From Alkalinema pantanalense (lineage in GTDB: Bacteria; Cyanobacteriota; Cyanobacteriia; Leptolyngbyales; Leptolyngbyaceae), in NCBI RefSeq assembly GCF_050753345.1, contig NZ_JBLZFX010000024.1:4259-68258 (forward strand): a DNA stretch of 64,000 nucleotides, given 5' to 3'. The stretch's first letter is position 1; each line of letters starts with the position of its first letter. Of the stretch, positions 1-7,076 are shown in pieces. A model generated the notes under the pieces. It made no database searches. It saw nothing but the letters and a program-made list of their open reading frames with translations, and was not told where the DNA came from. Made by a program: the position numbers and the translations under genes.

Positions 1-29
1 AAATGATGAATAAACTGCACGATCGGTCT

Positions 30-446
30 TTATGGAAGTAATTCTAAATACGGAAGTTGTTTGGGCTGAATCAAACTAAAGTGACGTCGATCGAGCGTGA
101 GGATTTGAGGGATTTGATAACGTTCAGCTAGTGCAATGATTGTAGAATCTACAATGCCTAGGGGGACTCCTTGATACTGTGCCATGATTTTCAAGGCGTT
201 TTGGATATCTTGTAAGTCAACCGTTTGATAGGTGTAATAGCAATCAGTTAGATCTTGAAAAAAGGCTCTAGCGGAAGGTTCACCTAAATATTTGCTGGCT
301 AGGTAATCAATTTCGGGTAGTGTGGTTGCTGGAACCATTAGCTGATATTGCTGAAAGATTCGAATGGCTGCTTGATGATGTCGATCGCTGCGATCGAGTA
401 GAGCAATGATGCCACTGGTATCAGCTAGTGCGAGAGGTCTTGCCAT
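30..446 (-). CDS. PIN-domain ribonuclease toxin (VapC-like)
   Basis: A 138-residue single-domain PIN protein, the usual toxin length. The acidic residues expected for the Mg-dependent RNase site are present: D9 in ADTSG, E45, D100 in GIVDS and D119 in LTLDRRHF. In type II toxin-antitoxin systems such proteins cut RNA (often tRNA or rRNA) when the antitoxin is lost. The start overlaps the end of the upstream antitoxin gene by 22 bp, so the two are translationally coupled. It looks intact. Family membership is firm; the RNA target cannot be read from sequence. Confidence 0.85.
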   Translation of the reverse strand: MARPLALADTSGIIALLDRSDRHHQAAIRIFQQYQLMVPATTLPEIDYLASKYLGEPSARAFFQDLTDCYYTYQTVDLQDIQNALKIMAQYQGVPLGIVDSTIIALAERYQIPQILTLDRRHFSLIQPKQLPYLELLP

Positions 447-646
447 AGCCGATCATGAGTTTGTTCGGAGAGGGTGGTGAGGCCGCTGTTGCCGCTACCG
501 ATCGAGGGTGGGAGGGGCGTATGTTGTTGCAGGTAGGTTTCGATCGCGGTTTGGATGAGCTGGTCGAAGGGGGTTCCTGTTTTTTGGGCGAGGTTTTGAA
601 GGGATTGGAGCAGGGGATCAGGTAGCTGAATGGTGGTGGTTTGCAT
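425..646 (-). CDS. Antitoxin partner of the PIN toxin (ribbon-helix-helix-like)
   Basis: A 73-residue protein opening with a short beta strand (TTTIQLPDPLLQ) followed by two helices, the pattern of ribbon-helix-helix DNA-binding antitoxins. The polar C-terminal tail would wrap the toxin. It lies directly upstream of the PIN gene and overlaps it, as in VapBC-type operons, where the antitoxin also represses its own promoter. Its 5' end overlaps the stump of an older ParE-like gene (618-704), so this module has been placed on top of another toxin-antitoxin operon. Confidence 0.75.
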   Translation of the reverse strand: MQTTTIQLPDPLLQSLQNLAQKTGTPFDQLIQTAIETYLQQHTPLPPSIGSGNSGLTTLSEQTHDRLWQDLSH

Positions 647-704
647 GGGTATGAAGGTTTTGGGAGAGTTGTTGAATTACGGTTTCTGTCCAGTAGACGT
701 TCAT
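618..704 (-). pseudogene. Truncated ParE/RelE-type toxin remnant
   Basis: The ATG at 704-702 overlaps the TGA of the upstream antitoxin gene in the ATGA arrangement typical of antitoxin-toxin pairs. It opens MNVYWTETVIQQLSQN, resembling the N-terminus of ParE/RelE toxins (a strand followed by helix 1). After about 17 residues the frame runs into the antitoxin gene of the next module and stops at 620-618, giving 28 codons in place of about 100. I read it as a toxin whose 3' part was replaced when the PIN module arrived. It is too short for a database family hit, so the assignment rests on this N-terminus and the operon context. Confidence 0.55.
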
Positions 705-889
705 AGGTTGAGTCCGAACATTTTACGAACGTCTTCGACGGATTTGGTTCGTCCAGCTTCTTTATCGGCGAGTCCGGCTTCGATCGCTTGGCAGACGTAA
801 ATCTGCTCGATGAGGTCTTCCCAGCTACAGTTTTCGGGGAGTTGGTCGATGAGTTGACGGGCGATCGTTTTGACGTTTTGGGTGTTCAT
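701..889 (-). CDS. Orphan antitoxin-like protein
   Basis: A 62-residue protein with the pattern QLPENCSWEDLIEQIYVCQAIEAG, then a charged C-terminus ending FGLNL. This resembles small cyanobacterial antitoxins that precede ParE/RelE toxins. I start it at the internal ATG (887-889): a longer frame to 997 adds a low-complexity stretch not expected in the family. The stop overlaps the start of a toxin fragment by 4 bp, so its partner has been lost. No obvious Shine-Dalgarno sequence precedes the chosen start. Confidence 0.6.
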   Translation of the reverse strand: MNTQNVKTIARQLIDQLPENCSWEDLIEQIYVCQAIEAGLADKEAGRTKSVEDVRKMFGLNL

Positions 890-1001
890 GGTGATTTGGG
901 GTGGGGAGTTCTTCCAGTCTATCGCATCTTTGAAAGTGTCAACTGTCAAGGGTTTCGTGTGTTGATTATCTAACCAATTACATTGTCTATTGTTCATAGG
1001 T

Positions 1002-3659
1002 TCATCGTTTTAACCAAGCAATCAAAAAAACGATCATGATTACAACAGTTACCCAAAACCATATTGGTTTAATTTTGAGCTTTTTCTGAAGAGTAATGAG
1101 TGGAAAGGTGGCAGTACGAATTATAAATAAAATATAAATGATACTGAAGTTGAACCATACTATGGAATTTTCACTCTCAATCAAATCTTCTGCCCAATTT
1201 GGATCTGAAGAGTCTAAGTTACTCGTAACCCATGGAGGCAGTGACGTAGCCTGAGGTGGCAACTCCATCTCATGCCAAAGTTTATACATTTGGTGGCGAT
1301 AGTACATTGCTTGCTTGGGTTGGCCTGTGAGAGCGTAAACACTAGCTATTCCACCTAGGGTATTAGCGATAAATTGCTTACGGTTGATTTCAGTCAAAAT
1401 TTTAAGAGCTGACTCATAAGCTTCTAAAGCTTGTTTGTATTTTCCTAAGGCTATGTATACATGTCCCATGTCACACAGCCTACCGCCTTCTATATCTTTC
1501 GCACCTACTGCACGGGCAATTTCAAGACTTGCTTGGTGGAACTCAAGAGATTGTTTCGGATGACTGAGTAGCCTATAGATATTGCCCAGACCGCCCAAGG
1601 AGCTTGCTTCGCCGCGACGATCGCCGATATCGCGCTTGATTTCCAGGGATTGTTGGTAGAATTCGATCGCCCGTTGGTATTGCCCCAGGGAGTCGTACGC
1701 ATTCCCCAGATTGCCTAAGGACGCTGCTTCGCCGTTACGATCGCCGATATCGCGCTTGATTTCCAGGGATTGTTGGTAGAATTCGATCGCCCGTTGGTAT
1801 TGCCCCAGGGAGGAGTACGCATTCCCCAGACCGATTAAGGACGCTGCTTCGCCGTCACGATCGCCGATATCGCGCTTGATTTCCAGGGATTGTTGGTAGA
1901 ATTCGATCGCCCGTTGGTATTGCCCCAGGGAGGAGTACGCATTCCCCAGACCGATTAAGGACGCTGCTTCGCCGTCACGATCGCCGATATCGCGCTTAAT
2001 TTCCAGAGATTGTTGTCGGAATTCGATCGCCTGTTGGTATTGCCCCAGGGAGGAGTACGTAACCCCCAGCCTATCTAAGGACGCTGCTTCACCCCACCGA
2101 TCGCAGATATCGCGCGTGATTTCCAGAGATTGTTGATGGAATTCGATCGCCCGTTGGTATTGCCCCAGGGAGGAGTACGCAGCCCCTAGACCGATTAAGG
2201 AATATGCTTCGCCGTTACGAAAATGGAGGGAGGTAAACAGGGCTTGGGCTTTTTCGTAGGAGGAAATCGCTTCTCGATAGCGTCCTAAACGATAATGCAA
2301 GTTACCCAGCCTTGTCCAAGCCCAGCCTAGGTTGATAGCTTCAGTGTCCTCTGTGGCAACCCATTCGGTGGTCAGTCGTTCATACAGCGGCAGCAACAAT
2401 TGCCATTGCCCCGCTAGATCTAGAAACCCAACGCACCGATCAAGTATTGCATAAGCCCTTCCATACTGCCCCAACTCACAGGCATGGTAAAAATTCTCCA
2501 ACTCCGATCGACAACTTTCGATCGACCCATCCCATTCCTGATAATGCGCTGAATAGTAAGCGATCGCTGCTTCGTGGGCTGCTGCTGTGATCTCCTCCGT
2601 CAACCGCGATCGGACAAACTGCTCCACCAACGGATGCAAAACAAACCGCCCATCCTGCCGCAACAGCAACCCCTGCGACTCCAACACTTCCAACTCTGCC
2701 GCCGTCGCCTCCGATCGCATTGCCTGCGCCATTTCCAAGTCGATCGGCAACCGATACACCGACACCTGCAACAACAATTCCTGCAACTCGATCGGCAACG
2801 CCTCAAAAATCACATCAAAGATTGCCGAAACACTCGCCTCCGGATCACCTTGATAATTGGCAAACAACTTCCCAAAGAAATCGATCGCCCGTTCATCCAC
2901 CCGCGCCCCATAGGTTTCCGTCGTCCAAGCCGCCGCCAACTTCAACAACAACGGATGCCCCGCCGCCAACGCCACCAACCGCGATCGCGCCTCCCCCGTC
3001 ACCCCCTCCCGATCGAAAAACGCCAGCCCCTCCGCCTCCGTCATCCCCCCTAACTCGATCGTCTCCAGATCCAACACCCGCGATCGGCTCGTCAGCAGCA
3101 CCGCACTCCGCCGCCCCTGCGCCGCCCATCCCTGCAAAAACTGTTCATACCAACCCCAATCCGACTGCGCCAACCCGGACTCCACCTGATCGATCACAAT
3201 CAACATCCGCGCCCTATCCGGATCATCCAGCAGCCACAGCAAATCCCGCAGCAACGACTCCTCATTCGCCTGCGGATCCCGCACCGGACGCCCCAACTCA
3301 GACAATACAAACCGCGCAAACCGATCGAACAGCAGCGATCGTCGAAAACTTACCCACACCCGCTTATCAAATCCAGCCTGCGCATACCCGCGATCGTAGC
3401 CCCACGCCGCCAAAGAAGACTTCCCAAAGCCCCCCTGCGCCACAATCTGCGTCACCGGAACCCGCATCAAACAATCCGTCAACTGCGTTTGATAGGTAGA
3501 TCGATCAATCCAATAGCGCTCATAACTAGGTGGACGCTCCCCCACCCCCGACACCTCGATCGGCTGCGCCACGTAGTGGTAATGCTGATCCCCCAAATAG
3601 GCATTCTCAGCCTGCCCCACCGCCCTCACCTGAGAGTGATCCCGCGCATCAAACTTCAT
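1002..3659 (-). CDS. STAND/NLR-like ATPase: N-terminal signalling motif, NB-ARC-type NTPase, TPR repeats, C-terminal membrane segments
   Basis: About 885 residues. Residues 2-24 are a short motif (core SQVRAVGQ, ending LGD) shared with the C-terminus of the small protein at 4046-4459. A STAND ATPase follows, with Walker A GGFGKSSLA near 76-84, Walker B MLIVID near residue 157, a GHPLLLKLAA motif and a winged-helix-like HPLVEQF segment. About nine TPRs come next, five almost identical, then two hydrophobic segments at the extreme C-terminus. STAND proteins oligomerise on ligand binding and recruit effectors through their N-terminus; many act in programmed cell death or anti-phage defence. I start at the ATG at 3659-3657, which puts the motif at the very N-terminus; an upstream ATG at 3677 or a TTG at 3725 is possible. 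The ligand is unknown. Confidence 0.85.
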   Translation of the reverse strand: MKFDARDHSQVRAVGQAENAYLGDQHYHYVAQPIEVSGVGERPPSYERYWIDRSTYQTQLTDCLMRVPVTQIVAQGGFGKSSLAAWGYDRGYAQAGFDKRVWVSFRRSLLFDRFARFVLSELGRPVRDPQANEESLLRDLLWLLDDPDRARMLIVIDQVESGLAQSDWGWYEQFLQGWAAQGRRSAVLLTSRSRVLDLETIELGGMTEAEGLAFFDREGVTGEARSRLVALAAGHPLLLKLAAAWTTETYGARVDERAIDFFGKLFANYQGDPEASVSAIFDVIFEALPIELQELLLQVSVYRLPIDLEMAQAMRSEATAAELEVLESQGLLLRQDGRFVLHPLVEQFVRSRLTEEITAAAHEAAIAYYSAHYQEWDGSIESCRSELENFYHACELGQYGRAYAILDRCVGFLDLAGQWQLLLPLYERLTTEWVATEDTEAINLGWAWTRLGNLHYRLGRYREAISSYEKAQALFTSLHFRNGEAYSLIGLGAAYSSLGQYQRAIEFHQQSLEITRDICDRWGEAASLDRLGVTYSSLGQYQQAIEFRQQSLEIKRDIGDRDGEAASLIGLGNAYSSLGQYQRAIEFYQQSLEIKRDIGDRDGEAASLIGLGNAYSSLGQYQRAIEFYQQSLEIKRDIGDRNGEAASLGNLGNAYDSLGQYQRAIEFYQQSLEIKRDIGDRRGEASSLGGLGNIYRLLSHPKQSLEFHQASLEIARAVGAKDIEGGRLCDMGHVYIALGKYKQALEAYESALKILTEINRKQFIANTLGGIASVYALTGQPKQAMYYRHQMYKLWHEMELPPQATSLPPWVTSNLDSSDPNWAEDLIESENSIVWFNFSIIYILFIIRTATFPLITLQKKLKIKPIWFWVTVVIMIVFLIAWLKR
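1610..2212 (-). repeat. Five near-identical 120-bp units encoding TPRs
   Basis: Inside the STAND gene a 120-bp unit, equal to one 40-residue TPR pair of helices, recurs in exact register (for example at 1621, 1741, 1861, 1981 and 2101). The units at 1741-1860 and 1861-1980 differ at only a few bases. Each codes for a version of GLGNAYSSLGQYQRAIEF plus a linker ending RDIGDR. Identity this high at DNA level indicates recent expansion or gene conversion, and the copy number probably varies between strains. Confidence 0.9.
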
Positions 3660-3727
3660 CGGACAACCCCAACCCATCCCAAAAAACGCTACGATCGACC
3701 CAGCAACCACCCACCCTGCATCCAATC

Positions 3728-4015
3728 ATGACAAACCTCCTCTCCGTCGTCCATAGCGACCCCGACATCCTCGGCGGCACCCCCGTCTTTATAGGCACCC
3801 GCGTCCCCGTCAAAACCTTACTCGACTACCTCGCCGCCGGAGATCCCCTCAACGAATTTCTCGACCACTTCCCCAGCGTCCAACCCGAACAAGCGATCGC
3901 GGTTCTCCAACTCGCCAACGTAAGAGAAAATCAGGAAAATAAAATAAATTCTAACGATTATGGCTCGATTCCCCCCTTTTTAAGGGGGCTAGGGGGATCG
4001 GATCTACAGCAGTGA
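3728..4015 (+). CDS. DUF433 antitoxin-like protein with a repeat-derived tail
   Basis: Residues 1-66 match the DUF433 fold (VHSDPDILGGTPVFIGTRVPV, LAAGDPLNEFLDHFP, QAIAVLQLA), a winged-helix antitoxin family usually paired with a DUF5615 PIN-like toxin. After LQLANV the usual C-terminus is gone. The frame continues into an AT-rich stretch and then a repeat translating as SIPPFLRGLGGSD, a dispersed repeat also found at about 4600-4950. No DUF5615 partner follows. The gene is therefore probably truncated and orphaned. It diverges from the STAND gene 68 bp away and has no visible ribosome binding site. Confidence 0.6.
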   Translation: MTNLLSVVHSDPDILGGTPVFIGTRVPVKTLLDYLAAGDPLNEFLDHFPSVQPEQAIAVLQLANVRENQENKINSNDYGSIPPFLRGLGGSDLQQ

Positions 4016-4045
4016 TCAATAACTAATCAACTACCGAAACTTCAG

Positions 4046-4459
4046 CTATTTTGAATCTCCCAGATTCGCCGTCCCCTCCACTTGTCCCACCACACGAACT
4101 TGCGAATTGTCCTGCGCCGTAAACTCAATCTTGACTTGATTTCGGCTTTGGTTTTGCGACTGGTTTTGAATTTGGATAATCTGCTGCGCCAGCCCTTGCA
4201 ACTCTTGCTGGAACTCCTCATCCTCCACAAACTCCGCCTCTAACACCGTCTCCACCTGCTTCAGAGCCGCCGGAGCCTCACCCTTTTCCGCCGCGATCGT
4301 CGCCAAATTTTCCGCCGTCTTCTTCCGTCCCGCAAACCGCGCCGCGATCGACTCCCACAATCGTTCGATCAACTTCTCCGCCGCCTTCCCCGCCGCACCC
4401 TCTGCAAACTTCTGCGCCGCCAACCCCAAAATCACCGCCGCCGTAATGGGTTCCGTCAT
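4046..4459 (-). CDS. Small helical protein with C-terminal NLR-matching motif (Bell-like effector candidate)
   Basis: A 137-residue protein starting at the ATG preceded by GGAG about 10 bases upstream. Residues 1-95 are predicted all-alpha, with a hydrophobic, alanine-rich first helix (PITAAVILGLAAQKF), a charged middle and a segment FQQELQGLAQQI. This organisation resembles bacterial Bell domains, described as membrane-active, HeLo-like effectors. A Q/N/S-rich linker (IQNQSQNQSRNQ) leads to a C-terminal motif, SQVRVVGQVEGTANLGD. The N-terminus of the STAND ATPase upstream carries the same motif (SQVRAVGQAENAYLGD). Effector C-terminus matching NLR N-terminus is the hallmark of amyloid-signalling pairs. 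The Bell assignment is inference; the motif match is directly visible. Confidence 0.65.
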   Translation of the reverse strand: MTEPITAAVILGLAAQKFAEGAAGKAAEKLIERLWESIAARFAGRKKTAENLATIAAEKGEAPAALKQVETVLEAEFVEDEEFQQELQGLAQQIIQIQNQSQNQSRNQVKIEFTAQDNSQVRVVGQVEGTANLGDSK

Positions 4460-4580
4460 CGCGATTTCTCCTACCAGAGACTTTGCCAACTCCATTATGG
4501 CAACTTCACCCAAAAAACAACCCATTCCGAAAACCCAACCAGCCCAGAAGCTTCGATCGCTTGTAAGTGAAATTTTGTAG

Positions 4581-5015
4581 GTCGATCGCGGGTATTCGAT
4601 CCCCCTAAATTCCCCTTATTAAGGGATACTTTGAGTCAATCGAGCAAAAAATAGAGATTTTAGCAACTTTTCTCCTATTTACTCCGGTTCCCCCTTTATT
4701 AAGGGGGGGTAGGGGGGATCTGCAACCACCGGGAAAACTAAATCGATCGCACTTACCTCGATCGCACTTACTCCGCAGCCCGATGGGAACTTTGAGTCAA
4801 TCCAGCAAAACGTCGATCGCGGGTATTCGATCCCCCTAAATCCCCCTTATTAAGGGATACTTTGAGTCAATCGAGCAAAAAATAGAGATTTTAGCAACTT
4901 TTCTCCTATTTACTCCGGTTCCCCCTTTATTAAGGGGGGTTAGGGGGGATCTGCAACCACCGGGAAAACAAAGTCGATCGCACTTACCTCGATCGCACTT
5001 ACTCCGCAGCCCGAT
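4581..5015. repeat. Direct duplication of about 205 bp carrying a dispersed repeat and the tail of a gene
   Basis: 4581-4785 and 4812-5015 are nearly identical over their whole length. Each has the block starting GTCGATCGCGGGTATTCG, two copies of a CCCCCTTTATTAAGGGGG-type repeat, and the tandem TCGATCGCACTTAC. The second copy contains the last codons of the small gene at 4999-5217, so the first copy carries a duplicated gene tail. The linker 4786-4811 repeats part of the same block. The CCCCCTnnnTTAAGGGGG element also occurs near 3966-4001, inside the DUF433 frame. Confidence 0.85.
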
Positions 5016-5217
5016 CGCGCTGCATGATGCTCACGTATTGCCAATCCGAACCGGGAACCGGAACCGGAACACTCCAGCGAATACGATCGCTAAAATGCAC
5101 AACATGCAACTGGTTAATCGCTGATTGCACATCTTCACGAGTGCCAAATAAATAAAACTGCAACGGTCTACGCTGCGAATCAGTTACACGATCGGAACTA
5201 TCAAAACCAATAAACAT
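4999..5217 (-). CDS. Conserved small hypothetical protein
   Basis: A 72-residue protein starting MFIGFDSSD at an ATG with GGAG upstream. It has alternating strand-like segments (LQFYLFGT, VHFSDRIRWSVPV, WQYVSIMQR) and no cysteine, membrane segment or known motif. I do not recognise a function. The last codons lie in the 3' duplicated block described at 4581-5015. It diverges from the HAS-barrel gene across a 460-bp intergenic region. Confidence 0.55.
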   Translation of the reverse strand: MFIGFDSSDRVTDSQRRPLQFYLFGTREDVQSAINQLHVVHFSDRIRWSVPVPVPGSDWQYVSIMQRDRAAE

Positions 5218-5678
5218 GGGATTTCTCCTGAATGGGGTGACGGGAAGAAACCCCAAAAACTAAGACCACCCTTTTGCGCAGGACAAGTAGGGTGGCCCGA
5301 TCGAATGTTACAATCCGTGTCAGACCGCCTAGCTGTCTAGACCAGCTTGGGGGTTTAGCTACCCTTTGTTGTTTGCAGCAACGCTGGGTAGCGCCTTAAT
5401 TTTCGGGAGCTAAGCTGATCAATCGGGAAGTTTAACACGGTTGTACTCAGCTATGAGAGACAAGCCTACGGAAAACAAGGGGGTCTGTCAACCCCACGAG
5501 ACACTTCGCAACAATGCGGATTAGCACGCTCCATGGAGTCGATCGTGCACTCCGACCTCCCCCCCAATTCCCCCAGCAACCATTCCACATTGTGCCAAGC
5601 GTTCCGTTTCTTGCAAATGGTATTACAATAATTCCATTTGGAACAGAAGAACTACTAGCATTCAAGCAGGCACTAAAC
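5218..5678. other. Gene-free region with a nested hairpin, possible structured RNA or leader
   Basis: No convincing coding sequence lies between the two divergent genes. At 5358-5392 there is a nested hairpin: GCTACCC pairs with GGGTAGC, and inside it GTTG pairs with CAAC. Weaker short complementary stretches occur around it. The region could be a long 5' leader of the HAS-barrel gene, an unrecognised small RNA, or only the divergent promoters. I could not match it to 6S RNA, tmRNA, SRP RNA or RNase P RNA. Confidence 0.35.
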
Positions 5679-6278
5679 ATGCGTTTAGGCAAAGTCGTCA
5701 AATCCAACTCCCACTGCGATTACATCGTCCAAGTTGACGACGAAACAGAATTTCTCGATGCCCCCAAAGCCGACGACTATGGATTTGGCACCTTTGTCAA
5801 ACTTGAGGAAAACCACGGTCGCCACTGGGCAGTCGGTTTAGTCTACAACTCCCAACTCCTCAACCCCAATTTCAATAACCTCGGCCCCCGCCTCACCAGC
5901 GAACCCGACCCCGTCTTTGCCCCCGACCTGATCACCGAAACCCGCACGCTCCTCTGGACAGTCTTGATTGGCAACTTAAATCCCACCCCCACCTACGGGA
6001 TTCAAGGCATTCCCCGCGTCGTCGTCCCCGTAGATACCCCCGTGGTCAAAATGACCCGCGACGAAATTCATCAATTTCACCTTGACCCCCAAGGCCGATC
6101 GCAATTCACCTACTACAGCCACCTGTTGCAAGCAGGCGGCAGCTTCGCCAAGCAACTCACCTACCAAGTGCTGACTGAATTGATTGACGCCAAAATGTTC
6201 ACCGGCCCCGAAGAACGCGCCTTAATTGTGCTCTCGAAGGATTTGGCATGGCGTAATACCGTCGCAGCCATGCGTTAA
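5679..6278 (+). CDS. HAS-barrel domain-containing protein
   Basis: A 199-residue protein starting MRLGKVVKSNSHCDY. The first 110 residues show the pattern of cyanobacterial HAS-barrel proteins: a strand-rich start, GFGTFVKLEENHGRHWAVGLVYNS and PRLTSEPDPVFAPDL. The HAS barrel is known from HerA/ATP-synthase-like ATPases as an N-terminal beta barrel; here it occurs without an ATPase. The C-terminal part is helical and ends LAWRNTVAAMR. The exact role is unknown. The start at 5679 is chosen because upstream in-frame sequence lacks the family pattern. Confidence 0.65.
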   Translation: MRLGKVVKSNSHCDYIVQVDDETEFLDAPKADDYGFGTFVKLEENHGRHWAVGLVYNSQLLNPNFNNLGPRLTSEPDPVFAPDLITETRTLLWTVLIGNLNPTPTYGIQGIPRVVVPVDTPVVKMTRDEIHQFHLDPQGRSQFTYYSHLLQAGGSFAKQLTYQVLTELIDAKMFTGPEERALIVLSKDLAWRNTVAAMR

Positions 6279-6334
6279 ACCCACCCCGATCGGCCATGGA
6301 CGATCGCCCAAGCAGTAGACCCTTCGATCGTGCA

Positions 6335-6391
6335 TAAAAAACCTCCCAGGCTGGAAGCTTGGGAGGTTAAATTTGTCAGGGTGCATCTACC
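6335..6391 (-). ncRNA. sRNA-like unit, copy 1 of a tandem pair
   Basis: Read on the minus strand, a -10-like TATAGG (6402-6397) is followed about 6 bases later by a predicted transcript of roughly 57 nt. It begins near GGTAGATGCACCCTGACA and ends in a 9-bp hairpin (AACCTCCCA pairing with TGGGAGGTT) followed by a run of T, a canonical factor-independent terminator. No start codon plus reading frame of use is present. The whole unit, with promoter and terminator, recurs 113 bp away. The family was not identified. Confidence 0.5.
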
Positions 6392-6448
6392 ATTCCCCTA
6401 TACTTCAGTGATCGAATTCCATCAGGAAAAAACAGAAAAAAAGATTAT

Positions 6449-6504
6449 AAAAAACCTCCCAGGCCGGGAGCTTGGGAGGTCAAATTTGTCAGGGTGCATC
6501 TACC
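6449..6504 (-). ncRNA. sRNA-like unit, copy 2 of a tandem pair
   Basis: This is the same arrangement as the unit at 6335: -10-like TATAGA at 6515-6510, the same CACCCTGACAAATTTG-type body, an 8-bp CCTCCCA/TGGGAGG terminator stem and a T run. Differences from copy 1 fall mainly in the terminator loop (GCTTCCAG against GCTCCCGG) and at single positions, while the unpaired body is unchanged. That is the pattern expected if the body is functional. Confidence 0.5.
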
Positions 6505-6649
6505 ATTCCTCTATACTTCAGTGATCGAATTCCATCAGGAAAAAACCAACAAAAAAATCAAAATTAGCCACAAATCTTCCGTAAGCGATACCTCGTCCCC
6601 GACTTCTTCACGAATGGGTTTAATGCTCTAGATGGAGTCCGTATTTTCC

Positions 6650-6994
6650 TCATTTTGCTTGATGCTCACTAAAAATCAGGTAGGCCGCTCCCGCCAACAG
6701 CATCCCAGCAAAAACATAATTGCGGGTAAAGGGAACTTTCATGTAAGCCACACTAAACCCCGCAAAGATCACCATCGTAATAATTTCCTGGAGCACTTTG
6801 AGCTGCGGTAGGCTGAAATAATGGTTGCCAAGCCGATTCGCAGGCACTTGAAAACAATACTCAAAAAACGCGATCGCCCAACTCACCACGATCGCCACCC
6901 ACAACGGCGCGGTTTTCAGATCCTTCAAATGCCCGTACCAGGCAAAGGTCATAAACACATTGGAAATCATCAACAATACGATCGGCTGTAGCAC
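6650..6994 (-). CDS. DMT family protein (DUF486), small membrane protein
   Basis: A 114-residue protein with four hydrophobic segments (about residues 3-20, 30-46, 70-84 and 92-108). The order WYGHLKDLKTAPLWVAIVVSWAIAFFEYC and PANRLG matches DUF486, a four-helix member of the drug/metabolite transporter superfamily. Such proteins probably act as dimers in the inner membrane; the substrate is unknown. The gene is monocistronic, between the sRNA pair and a divergent regulator. Confidence 0.85.
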   Translation of the reverse strand: MLQPIVLLMISNVFMTFAWYGHLKDLKTAPLWVAIVVSWAIAFFEYCFQVPANRLGNHYFSLPQLKVLQEIITMVIFAGFSVAYMKVPFTRNYVFAGMLLAGAAYLIFSEHQAK

Positions 6995-7076
6995 CTTGTG
7001 TCCTCAATAATCGTTTACGTCATTCCCTAGCATCAGTATGGGATATTTAAAATTGGGATCGTGTGTAAGGTAAGCC

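Noticed and set aside
1610..2212. 120-bp regular repeats resembling an array
   Set aside because: They are in-frame TPR units of the STAND gene without unique spacers; not CRISPR.
2574..3499. Long open frames opposite the STAND gene (for example 2720-3499)
   Set aside because: The translations are Pro/Thr/Ser-rich shadows of a GC-rich coding strand with no domain pattern.
6330..6524. Open frame across the duplicated sRNA units
   Set aside because: It runs through both terminator hairpins; the repeated peptide is only a translation of the units.
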